Below, in pieces: positions 23,642 to 34,338 of a DNA stretch of 64,000 nucleotides. Source of the stretch: Ottelia alismoides. Lineage: Eukaryota; Streptophyta; Magnoliopsida; Alismatales; Hydrocharitaceae. Both the position numbers and the translations under genes were made by a program. The DNA is taken from the NCBI GenBank assembly GCA_037367405.1, contig JAZKJV010002947.1, forward strand, positions 62,001 to 126,000. Reading direction: 5' to 3'. A model generated the notes under the pieces. It was not told the DNA's origin. It was given only the letters and a program-made list of their open reading frames with translations, and searched no databases. Each line of letters opens with the position of its first letter. Positions within the stretch are counted from its first letter, which is position 1.

Positions 23642-26479
23642 GAGATTCCAACGAAGCCATCCCTTCTTTTCTACCCATTTCTCTCTCAAACCCAGCCGTT
23701 GGGAGCTTAAAGTTCTCCCCCTTGCCTTGCTGGAATTATTGTCCAGCACCCCAATATTGTTGTTGCAATCTTCCAAGCCATGCCACTGCAGCTACGGCTT
23801 CTCCAGCAACTAATTTACAGCCGAAGCTACAGCCCAAAGCCCTGAGAGCCTTCAAACAGTCATTGGAGTTGCTGCATGTCAAAATTTATCTCTAAATTTT
23901 GGAGATACCTTTAGGTACCTCCTTCTCTATCCTTTTCCCTATCTTCTTTCCTGTCCTCTCTCTATTCTATGTCCCCATCGAAGAGCCTTCTCCCTCTGTT
24001 TTTGCTGCAAAACAGTTGCTGAACAGTAGCTCCTGGAGCTATTGTTTCCACTGGAATTGTAGGAACTGCTGCATGCTTCATCTTTTCTCTGCTGGAAATC
24101 CAACTACTGCTGCAACTAAAGTCTGGAGACTCTCTTTTTCCACTTTGAAGCTTCTCCAAATCCCAGAAACACTTGGATCAGCCACTGCATGCTTTGGATC
24201 CCCATTTTGGAGGTCTAAAATTAGAGGTACCTCCTTCCCCACTTTGCTGCCATGCATGCCTATTATACTTGTTTCTCTGTACATTCCTTCATCATCTTTT
24301 GCTGCCATCCATGTGCAATTTCCCCATATCTTTACTGCCATGCATGATGATCCAACCATTTCTGCTGACCATATATGAGATTTGCTATACATTTTGTTGC
24401 ATAATCAAGAGAGAAATCTGGGATTCTTTTAACTGTACTTGAAAGTTCATGACTGGAGTGATAAATTTCTAGAACTACTTCATTAAATAAGCTGGAAATA
24501 CTGATGCATGTGGCAGCAGCTTCTGCTGTTCCATCCCTATCTAAATCTCCATCGATGAAATGTTGGAGAAACCCCAAATTCCTGGACAAATCAGGATGTA
24601 CATCCAAACCTTTCCTTTGTTGCTATTCATGGAATAGCTTCCTATTATTGAACTTATAAATGATAAAGATTTCGTGCAAGCATCAATTTAGGAATTTCTC
24701 TCTGTCTGTTCAGATTGAATAGTTGAAAGTTTGATATTGGTGAAAAGAGGGATTTTGTTTACATCTATGGTGACGGTGGTAATACATGCACTCCCAGGAA
24801 GTGCAATAAAAAGAACACATCTCACAGTTGATTCTACATTTTTCTTAGGTTTACTTTGTCATATCACTTTCTAAAATCCAAAATATCACTTTCCCCTATC
24901 CAATTGACAGATGCTTTCTCATAATAGAAATTTCTAACAAATTGTATATTAGGTAGAAATATGGAAAGAAACAACGATTATAGATGTTAACACACATCAT
25001 CAAAACCCTATAATCCAACATAAATTTCAGTATCTGGTTTCTCTTTTGTTTTTATTAAATAAGCATCTCAGATCAGTCCATATTAAAATAAGCTTCTCCA
25101 GTAAATTAGTGTTATAAATCTAAAATTTTTGTTGGAATAAAAAAATAAGATATGTAAAAAAAAAGGGGTAGTAAAACAAATTTTTATATACTATCAAATA
25201 AGAGCAGTTGAAGCTCTCTTGCATTACTAATAGACAGAATCTGGAAAAGGATAATTTCTTGTATATAAATCAGTAAACCCCCAAATTATGAGAAGGAATA
25301 TGTCATTTTTTTTAGAAATTAATCTATTATTAAATTAAGGTTGGAATTTCATACATATGCAATGTGAGTGTTGAGTAACCACTTATATTATCACAGTTCA
25401 TGAATTCTAAATACTATTTTGATACGTTTATAAAAGGCAACTTAATTTAAGTTCCAGTATGAATAAATTATGAAACCCAATGTCAGTAGTATATGTTTAT
25501 TTTATATCTTTGGAATTTTGATAGTATAACGTGGAAGTACCGGATTTTGTTGCCCACTTTTAGCAGCTTTCAAGTATTGAGATGAGACTTGGTTGTCCTA
25601 GAATTTGTGTTATGACACTATCTTCATTAAGACCCTCACGTTTTTGAGAGGAAAGTAAACGAAAATAAACTCAGATTAATGCTTGAGTCACATGTTATAA
25701 AGGCAACTGTTGTATTCTGGATTTACCAACATATCTTTCAATAAAGATAACTATTAGGGTTAGAGGTAAAATACAAACTTTTGATACACCCAAATTGTGA
25801 AAGCCTCATATAATGTTATGACACAATCCAAGTATGGAAAAGTGTTGTCTTCAAGCTAGGTTTGAAGTACATAGAATCGTCGATCACTATTGAGAAGAGT
25901 TATTGACGAATATACCGAAGTGGCAATTGAAAATCAAATGCCTTGTTTATTTAACATGTTCATGATTAATAGATAAAGATTGAGGTGATTAATATGAAAC
26001 TTAAGTTCAAATTATTAATCACTATTAATAAGATCGCTAAGCAGATGTCTAGATTAGTAACGTTAACCATATTGGAGATGAAGAATGGATGAAGAATCAA
26101 GTAAGAGATGTTGAATCATTGATAGTAGTTAATAGTGTCGATCATAGAGAGGACATGCTTCATGGGCAAGGATATAAATTCAATGAACATGAAAAGGAAG
26201 GGACAAATATTGATTAACCATTAATGTTACATCAAGTGTGCATAAATTCTTCCTCATAAATTAATTCATTATCACGATATAATAATTACATATCTTCAAA
26301 ATAACCAAAGACCTAGATTGTTCAGCCTACCATAAATTAATATCAATAAGATCATTGACCAAGAGATCTAGATTTAGAAGAATAACCACGGGAAAAGTTG
26401 AGACAGAAATGAGTAGATGAACAAGGGGTGATCATCGTGAATCATGTAAGGAAGCACGAACTAGTGATGACTTATAATT

Positions 26480-26940
26480 GATTATGCCGGTCGTGATGAC
26501 TTTTACATCTGACTGTGCGAGGGCGCGGTGACCCTCAACTGGGCGGGAGAATAGGAAGGCCAGTTAGGGCAGCGGCCGCCAAGTGCGCGGGTCTAGGATC
26601 CCAGTCCCCCTTCGGTTTTTAACGTGAGCTCACAGTGTTTTTATGCCTCGTTGGGATCCCGACTTTAGACCATTCCGCTGACCCTGTTTTAGGATACCCA
26701 GGCGGGGGATCCTTGGTTTTCAGTTTTACGTGCGAGCTCGGTTGCTTGTTACCGGTCGAGCTGTTTTCTAGAGCGACTTTTCCGGAAAGTCCCTCTCACC
26801 CGTCTCAGTGGCGTAGTTTGGGAGTGTAGACCTATCCCTCTATTGGACCGTCCTTCCAATTAGAGGGCGAGACGGAAGAGCCTTTTGTTGGCTTCTTCAC
26901 CGCTTGAGTTTTTCTTTCGCCAACAGACTTGGCGATTCTA
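26480..26940 (+). other. Conserved stem-loop module of giant LTR copy A
   Basis: GC-rich island in AT-rich surroundings with nested inverted repeats: GAGGG/CCCTC (26519-26523 with 26532-26536); AACTGG/CCAGTT from 26537; GGTCTAGGATCCCA (26590-26603) with TGGGATCC (26652-26659) and TAGACC (26666-26671); CCGTCTC (26800-26806) with GAGACGG (26869-26875), enclosing CCCTCTATTGGA with TCCAATTAGAGGG; TCGCCAA/TTGGCGA (26917-26935). The same stems recur in copies B, C, D and F. Function unknown; on RNA it would fold strongly. Confidence 0.75.
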
Positions 26941-27672
26941 CATCCAGATCATCCATATCTATATCTATATCATTTAGAGATACATTTGAGACTGTTGCAC
27001 CAAGGTTTGAAGGGATTGATTCTACATCCAGATCATCCATCTCTATATCCATACCATCTAGAGTTACATCTGAGACTGTTGCACCTAAGGTTTTAAGGGA
27101 TTATAATTAAAATTGAGTAACTGGAAAAGATACTAATCTGATTCAAAATCCCTTTGAGTTAGTGGACGTGTTGGGAACTTAGTTAGGATGCATTACACAA
27201 CACCGCATGCCTACGGAGGCCCCCCAACCCTAAGACATTCCCCAAGTCTTAGAGTCATAGTGTGAGGTTTCACAAGAACCAAGACCACAGACTATCCACT
27301 AACTTAAGGGAGTAACTACTAGACTTCAGAATTTAATAAACCATTATATCTTCTCATCTTATTTTTCCCATCATCAAAATCCAAAAATATGATCTCCGAG
27401 TAATATGAGAATAAAATATCATACTTATGATCAATTAGTCACCATAGAAATATACTCATGTGGGAAATATTGGGATAATGGCTGATCATAAGAGGTGCTT
27501 GCTAGAAATTTGGAAACCTTTTACAATTGCAAGTAGAAATAAATTTTAAATTTGAGTTGCTCATGCCTCTCTACTTGCTTTCTTTTGTAAATAATAAATG
27601 CCTGTTATTTTTATAAGTTTTTGGGAGGTACCAGCAACCGCTGACGCCTTTTCTTCCTTGCACGCTTGGCAG

Positions 27673-27732
27673 GCAAACAGCCTGCAGTTCAGTAGCTATA
27701 CATGGGTCCAGAAGATAATTTTATACCCAACG
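27673..27732 (+). other. Exon-like block with short ORF, giant LTR copy A
   Basis: Bounded by TTGGCAG/GC and ACG/GTATGG. Contains ATG GGT CCA GAA GAT; spliced to the block at 27796 (after TTTCTCTTCAG) the frame stays open through LYVLSD. More diverged than in copies C and D. Confidence 0.45.
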
Positions 27733-28045
27733 GTATGGTTTATTTTATACTAGTTTTTGTTCAATTTATAATGTATTATGTTTCTTTCTCTTCAGTCAGA
27801 TTTTGGGATATACTGTATGTACTGTCAGACTTTGTACATGTAAAATATATGGAAGTTAATGAAATAAGATTTTGGTGACCATTGTTCTATTAACTTGTGG
27901 TTATAAATGTTGATATGAATGTCAGATGAAATCATTTCATTCGCGAAAAATTTTCCCCGTACTCTCAGTTACTTAATGTGATAGAAATGAATGTTGTAAT
28001 GCAAAATGTGTGATTAACGGGTACCCGGATCCTAGGGGGTTCACA

Positions 28046-28631
28046 AGAGGGTCCATTGAAGGCACCGAACGAAGAAAAATATCACCCTTGTTCTCTGATA
28101 TGATAGAGAAATGGGCAAAAACGGAACTCGACTGGGAAGTAGACCGATTTGAGAAAGTCTACACGATCATATGGAGAATTAATTGTATATGTAGACTCAT
28201 ACAATCATCTGCGTCAATCCTCGATGTACGCTAGGGCTGGAAAACGTGATTTATAGGTTCGAAATCACCTTTTCCGCTCAGAATCAGATTTTAGGGTCAA
28301 ATCAAACTGCTGGGAGTCGTGCGACGTTGTAGGAAGGGTTGGTGGTGCCCTCAACACGACGCAGAAAACTGGATGCCCAAGCGACGATGTTGGGGGCTTA
28401 CGGAGCTCTTATACGGTGATTCAGAGCGCCAGAGGTGGCTCTATCGCTAGCGATGGTCCAGGATATCGCTAGAAGAGCAGCAACGATGATGTGGCATCAC
28501 GTTATTGTTGTGCTACGGTGGTGCCACGCGGATTTCGCAACTGCAGAGGGTGGCAACAACGACGACTAGGGCTGACGATGTGGTATCGAATTAGGTCAGG
28601 GTTTTGATCTAGGACTGTCACTCTAATACCA
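28046..28631 (-). mobile_element. Copia gag start, 5' leader and primer site (same element as 22460-22920)
   Basis: On the minus strand from 28631: TGGTATTAGAG (decayed tRNA-Met primer site), about 500 bp leader, then a gag start region (ISENK, GAFNGP) ending at 28046 where giant LTR copy A interrupts it. The gag resumes at 22920. The start ATG appears to have become ATA. The GC-rich leader part (28300-28600) has no other gene. Confidence 0.7.
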
Positions 28632-28785
28632 TGTGGAGATGAAAATAAAGGATTCCATTGCTGAGAGGCCCTAGGGTTCTCTTATATAAGAGAGAAACAA
28701 GTTGGCCAAATTACAAGAAGACAAAGAAAATATAAAATGCATAAACAATATAAAAGATAACAAATATCTCACCAATAATCTAACA
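28632..28785 (-). repeat. Copia 5' LTR, 154 bp
   Basis: TG...CA on the minus strand (starts TGTTAGATTATTGG at 28785, ends CTCCACA at 28632), abutting the primer site. It shares CTTATATAAGAGA and CCCTAGGGTTCTC-like blocks and its small size with the 149 bp LTR at 55516-55664, in agreement with the matching gag. Confidence 0.75.
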
Positions 28786-29140
28786 GTAAAAATTCCATAC
28801 CAATTAAACGAGAAGCGAAAAAAGAAAAATCTTAAATAGAAACCTAAAAAAGGGGACACGAGTTCGAACAAGAAGTCCCTCATTCAATTGTGGTGCTTGA
28901 TATAAATTGTTGATTCATTGTTATTATGATTCAAACAGTTTTCACCCCCACCTAATAATTGCATGTTGCCATCAGGACTATCTCATCTTTAATCTATTTA
29001 CGAAGATTCTAGATATTGGTATTTATTTAAAATATAACTCTTGCAAAAAAACTATTCATAAGTTACTTGGATTTGACTAAAAATAGCCTCAAAGAGGATT
29101 TATATAGTAAAAAATAAAACATATGGGATGTTACATAAAT
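28786..29140. other. Unassigned spacer
   Basis: AT-rich flank upstream of the copia LTR. I see no gene or repeat end. Confidence 0.4.
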
Positions 29141-29144
29141 CTTA

Positions 29145-29870
29145 TTAAAGATTATTATGAATTGTATTCCTTCTTCTTTTTCCTCATGTTCTGCCCATCC
29201 CATCTCTCCTCAATTGCACCACCTTGTCACATCCACAACGCCAACAGAATCACCACCAACCTCTTTCAACGCCCACAACATCACTACCGTCGCCTCCACC
29301 AGCAATGCCACCTCCAATGCACCTCCGCCAACATCAGGGCCTCGACCAAAGCCAATGGCAGCATACTTCCAACCTCTAGCAGCTCATATAATGCCAGGTC
29401 CTATATTTCTCCAACCTCCATCTTCCAGACAATGCCAATGGACCACCAACATCTCCATCAATGCACCTCTAGCGTACCACATCTTCCAACGCATCCCTGG
29501 TGCCTCCCACGCCCATCCAGTGCATCACCTTCCTCGATATGGATCTAATACACCATTCTCTATTTAACAATGACAGTAGTTATACTGCTATGGTTGAAAG
29601 ACCTACGTAGATGGAAGGGTCAACACCACCACCGATTATGGGACAGCGTGATCTTCAAGTTGCTCTCATATTCATCTAGAGAATGTTCTCTTAACTTCTG
29701 TTTTCCTATGAATTTATTATCTTTTTCAAGAATTAATAAGGAGCTTAATTGTACAGCTATTTTTAATCCAATGTCTCACTTTTAGGATATGCTGACAGAT
29801 CAGGAGATTAGTTGTGGTTGTAAAGGGGGTGTAAAATTGATGTAATATCCCTTTACATGTCATGTGTCTA
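29145..29870 (+). pseudogene. Copia fragment: LTR-like start, Pro/His-rich stretch, protease-integrase junction
   Basis: GATTATTATGAATTGTATTC at 29150 matches the first 50 bp of the LTR at 33297, so this may be the remnant 5' LTR edge. 29190-29560 is CCA-rich, coding for His/Pro/Thr/Ser runs without a domain. 29685-29800 reads FPMNLLSFSRINKELNCTAI followed by FNP: the FPxNLLSISKLTKxLNCSVTFFP block between protease and integrase of copia elements. A stop follows. Same orientation as the RT fragment at 31.86-33.30 kb, so probably one element. Confidence 0.55.
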
Positions 29871-29879
29871 CTGCTAATG

Positions 29880-31859
29880 GGGGATAGTTTGCCTTTGTAA
29901 GGCAGCTTTGCCTTGGTAATCTACCACTACCAAAAATAAGAAGAATTCTGCTACAGATTCATACATCTGCTTCCTTCCAGTGTATAACATGTCAGCTACG
30001 AAAACACTATAGAGCTTCATTTCCGGGTCATCTTAGTCGTGTCTAAATTTGTTTTTGACCTTTTGCATTTTGATGTTTGGGTCTCAATCAAGCTATGGAT
30101 CATTTTGGGCATAGGTTTTATCTGATTTGCTGATGATTTTAGGTGTATCTCATGGGTCTTTCTTATGAAATCCATAACCAAAGCTAGGATTTTTATCAAA
30201 GATTCATAGTTGAAATGAAAATACTTTTGGAAATCATGTTAAATGTGCTCTTACATGCAACAACTTCTTGGGATCCCTCTTCGTAGATCATAGCATATTT
30301 CACCAAACCTCTTGTCAATATGCCTTGCAGCACAAAGGAGTAGTTCAGCATAAACATCGCCACATATTTGATGTAGCTAGAACCTTGCATATACATAGTA
30401 GCACACAACTTACTTTCTGGGAGGGATACAGTAAGTGACTTAGTCAACATCCTATTTAATCCAACTATTTAGTTCCTTCTTAGTTTGGAGGTCCATGTGA
30501 GAAACGAGAGGAATGAAATGTAACGAGAAACAAATGGGAGAGGGATGTTGAGCTTTCTATCTGATTTAAAAGAAAGAAACTGCAGCTTTTCTTAGTTGGC
30601 AATATTGGGTTTAGGCAAACCAACCAGCAATGGAAATAACATATGTAGATGCCCGAGCATACCTAAATAAGGTAAGGGATAGTGAGCATGCCAACATTGC
30701 ATAAAAAGCAGATAAGGTTGGTAGTTTAGGCTGGATATATCCAACAATCATCAAGACTAGGTAAAGGATTTTATAACCTAAGCAGAGACTCCACTTTCCT
30801 TCCATGCATCTTCGCTTACCCACCTCAACAGAACTCATAAACTCCATATTCTTGAAGGTACATCTTGGGTGTTCTTCTAATAAGACATGACGAATAGCTT
30901 TATGCACACTTGTTAACCATCAATACCTCACTCGGAGACATCATGGGATGTCTGCCATCTATCTCATTAATCGCATGCCCTCCATCATACTAGAAGAATA
31001 AACCCCTTACTATCTTCTCTTCCAGGACAAGAATCTATTTCATGTTGAATCCAAGGTTTTTGGATTGGCGTCATTCATTCATCTCCATTCTGCGGGTTGA
31101 TATAAACGTGCCCTGGGAGTTGTAAAATGTGTTTTTCAGAGATATTCAAACCCAAAAAGCAAAAAAATGTTATTATTCTCTCCATCGTAGTTTCAGTGTG
31201 GGTGCAAATGCGACCTTTGGATCCATCCATACTATTCCATGGTTGGCTCTCGTTTGTCGACTCCTGAGGATAAAGAAGTCGCTTATCTTCATATGCCTCA
31301 TGTGTCAAGAGGTGATGTTCCACAACCAAGTTGTTTCAAGTTCATGTACACACATCGTGATGCTAATCAAGAGAATGCATTCTCGGTTGTCACACCACCA
31401 CCTGCTCCTGAGGTATGTGCTTGTTGCGTGAGAATTCAGTGCATAAAGAAAGGAATTCTAAAAAAAGGGCATTCGAAAGAACTTCGCATTGACCTTCAAA
31501 TCACTCTTCAAAAATGGAAATGCATATGCATATTGCATTAATTTCTGACGAATGGTTTAATTATCGATATCGATCCATATAGGAGTCATGTTGATACGAT
31601 ATTTCGACGATATATCAACGAATATATCATCGAAATATGGCCCATATTAACGTCCATTTGTGAAGGAATGTCTGAAAAAGGTGCCTATATTGCCATATCG
31701 GTATCAATATCAATCCTTTGGCAATACCGATATATTAGTGATATATCATGAAATCTGAAACCTTATTTCCAACTATGACTCCATGAATCATCTCTGGCAT
31801 ACAAGCAGTTTGTAGCTGGTTTCTCAGCTATCACGATTCCTTCTATCAACAATATTAGT
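29880..31859. other. Unassigned insertion or decayed pol between two copia fragments
   Basis: Minus-strand frames at 30196-30450 and 30611-30907 and plus-strand frames at 31129-31541 show no domain I recognise. 31550-31760 is rich in CGATAT palindromes, including a near-perfect hairpin at 31602-31637. It occupies the place where integrase would be, so it replaces or interrupts that domain. Confidence 0.4.
31602..31637. repeat. Near-perfect hairpin ATTTCGACGATATAT
   Basis: 15-base arms (31602-31616 and 31623-31637) pair with one mismatch across a 6-base loop, inside a 200 bp stretch dense in CGATAT/ATATCG. Looks like part of a small palindromic MITE, ends not resolved. Confidence 0.6.
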
Positions 31860-33296
31860 GCATGAATGGAAAGAAACAATGCAAGAAGAAATGGATACCA
31901 TGCTTTCTCGTTGTACTTGATCCTTGGTTGATCAACCTAAGGAAGCCATAGTTGTTGGCAGAAGGCGGGTGTTAACACTAATGAATTGCATGATCGATCA
32001 ATTACACGGTACAAAGTCCGTCTTGTAACAAAAGGTTATATTCGGACTCATGGTGTGGATTCCATTGAGACTTTCTCAATAGTGACTCGCCTTCCAACTA
32101 TGCTCATTATGATTTCAGTAGCAGCCCACAAGTATTTGCTACTCTAACAACATGGTATAAAGAATGTGTTTCTCTATGGTGACGTTCATGATAACGTCTA
32201 TATGCAACAACCACACGAGTTTCAGTCCAAGGGGAGTATCACAATATTTGCTAGCTCCACAAACCAGTTATGGTCTCAAACACAGCTCAAGAGCATGGTT
32301 TTAGAAATTATCAACTATTGTAGCAGGAATTGGCTTGAACTGATCTATTTCAGATTACTCTCTGTTTGTCAAAAATATCGAAAAGGGAATCAATATTATG
32401 CTTGCGCATGTTGATGATGTTAAGCTTATTGGAGATGACACTCGTAGCATATCAAATATCAAGAGGCATCTTGATAACCACTTTGTTACCAAGGAATTGG
32501 GCAAACTACGTTACTTCCTAGGTTTCGAGGTGGTCAAAATGCTCGTGGAATGAATCTTTCACAAAGAAAGTGTGCTACATATCTATTTCAAGAGATCGAA
32601 TGTTGGGTGCCAAACCAACATCTATCCCCATGAACTCCCGATGCACAATTATAGAATCATCCAAGTGCATTGATGCAAAACAGTACAAATACTTAATGGA
32701 AAACTATTATATATAACCATTACTCATTCGGATATTTCATTTGTTGTCACCAAGGTGAGCCAATTAATGGTTAAACCTTGCCAAGTTCATTGGGATGTCA
32801 AAATGCTATGGAAATATTAGCCTATTCCCATACTGACTATGTTGGATGCACATGTGATAGAAAATCTTCCACCAGTTTTTACACATATATTGGTAGGAAT
32901 ATTGTCACATGGAGAAGTAAGAAGCAAGAAGTTGTTGCTCGCTCCAATATTCAGTCTGAATAAAGAGCAATGGCTCAAGCTACTATGGAGCTAATGTAGA
33001 TAAGTTCAGTCTTGAAAGACATCCACTTACCTGATCATAGATCTACGGTCACAGAGTATGATAACTTAGCGGCTAGGTTTATTGCGAACAATCCAATTTT
33101 CCACGAACGTAGCAAACATGTGGAGGTGGATTTCCATTACACAAGGGACATAATCCAGAATGGTTTTATAAAAACTAAGCATGTTAGTTCAGAAAGGCAA
33201 ATAGTTGATGCTTTTACAAAGGCCTTAAGTCGCTTTCCCTTCACTAAATGCATCTCCAATTCCAGCATATTTAACACTCCCATTGAGGGGGGATAA
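31860..33296 (+). pseudogene. Decayed copia reverse transcriptase and RNase H
   Basis: Plus-strand blocks in order: W.ETMQEEMD (31890), VLTLMNCMIDQLHGTKSVL as a shifted YKARLV region, FLYGDVHDNVYMQQP (32170), MLAHVDDVKLIGDD (32399; VDD is the catalytic pair), LGKLRYFLGF (32500), TITHSDISF (32725), DYVGCTCDRKSSTSFYTYIG (32836), WRSKKQEVVARS (32912), FHERSKHVEVDFHY and FTKALSRFPF (33100-33245). Several stops and shifts. GAGGGGGG at 33285-33292 is the polypurine tract, followed by the LTR. Confidence 0.85.
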
Positions 33297-33570
33297 TGAA
33301 GCTTATTATGAATTGTATTTCTTACTTTATTTCCTCATGTTCTATCCTAAAGGAGTATTCTGATATTTGCCCCATTACTTATAAGGAAGGGAACATTTAC
33401 TCTAAATTAAGAAATATAAAAAAATATTCATTTCCAAACTCTACAAATCTATATGGTGAATTTCCCACTAATCTCTTTCTCATATTTTGGTATAATGGAC
33501 AGGAAATCTATTTCATTTCTATATCAACAACACAATCAATGCGAACAAGTTAAACTACCAACAAAAGAGA
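33297..33570 (+). repeat. Probable 3' LTR of the copia at 31860-33296
   Basis: Starts TGAAGCTTATTATGAA directly after the polypurine tract. The first 50 bp resemble 29145-29195. The 3' edge is not fixed; candidate CA ends lie near 33535-33565. Confidence 0.5.
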
Positions 33571-34329
33571 CCTCATTCGGTGCTGGCTAGTTAGTTCAGA
33601 TTAATTACCTTAAATTAAAATCTTTGGTGTAAAAAATCATATAAAATCTAGATATGCATAACAATGAATCGAAGAAACCATAAATTAGAATGTAACATCC
33701 GGATCTGCACAAATCCGAACCCTGCCCGATTAGAGTCTATAACTCAATAAAGTTATTAATCAGTGTTAAATAAAATAAATTGATCAATTGATCGTGAATC
33801 AAAAGTCGTTCGGGCGAAATCGATCGCATCGTAATACGTGCCCGAAAAAGGCGCGATGCAAATTCAGAAACCGCGAAACAAACCAAGACCACCCAAAAAT
33901 CCGATTCGACAAAATAAGACCAATGAAATCGACCGTTCGTCGATCAGAAGTCGTTTGATATTTTAGAATCGTAAAATTTAATGACCAATCAAGATTGTAT
34001 CCCAGAAATTTCGGGAATTCATCTTTGACCCGAAGTGTATGAATATTATACTCATTTTGATCGTCATTAAATGACGGTCAAAACGAGCTATTATACACAA
34101 AATCTGACACTCGAGGTGTGTATACAGTCAACTTCGGTTTTCTAAACAAGAGAGGAGGGAGATAAAGTTAAAATATATATATATATTTTAAATCAGAATC
34201 AGAACACAGCAGTAGCTGTTGTCCTGTGCCATCCATTTGGCTTCTTCATTCCTCTCCACTTGGAATATTCTCTCCCTCCACATGGCTTGTATATATCCCC
34301 ACTTGGCTAACAAATCCCTCTCTCCTAAC

Positions 34330-34338
34330 TTATATAAG
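34330..34338 (+). promoter_or_regulatory. TATA box of giant LTR copy B
   Basis: CTTATATAAGCACC about 640 bp into the LTR; pyrimidine-rich leader follows. Confidence 0.7.

Larger units (their letters stand above)
22921..28045 (+). mobile_element. Giant LTR family, copy A (solo, 5125 bp)
   Basis: Starts TGTAACATCCGG and ends GGGGGTTCACA. It splits a copia gag. The right target copy is AGAGG; the left reads GGAGG, which alignment with the uninterrupted gag explains as AGAGG that lost one AG. Family landmarks: U3 with palindrome TTGATCGTC...GACGATCAA (about 23305-23331), TATA box 23635-23641, donor-like GAG/GTACC at 24227, AT-rich middle (24600-26460, no gene), structured module 26480-26940, CTAAGAC/GTCTTAG hairpin 27230-27252, exon-like block 27673-27732, and terminal block from 27796. 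No gag or pol lies inside. Superfamily is inferred to be Ty3/gypsy from the TGTAAC start and size. Confidence 0.85.

Noticed and set aside
23899..24378. 159-codon plus-strand frame in LTR copy A with a hydrophobic start
   Set aside because: Not conserved in the other copies of the same LTR, so probably chance in the pyrimidine-rich leader.
26480..26940. Hammerhead ribozyme or retrozyme in the structured module
   Set aside because: I looked for the CTGATGA...GAAA core and did not find it.
28010..28234. 74-codon plus-strand frame
   Set aside because: It crosses the boundary between LTR copy A and copia gag, which is on the other strand.
29123..29567. Possible proline-rich host gene
   Set aside because: It directly precedes a copia protease-integrase block in the same orientation and has no domain; more likely a transposon spacer.
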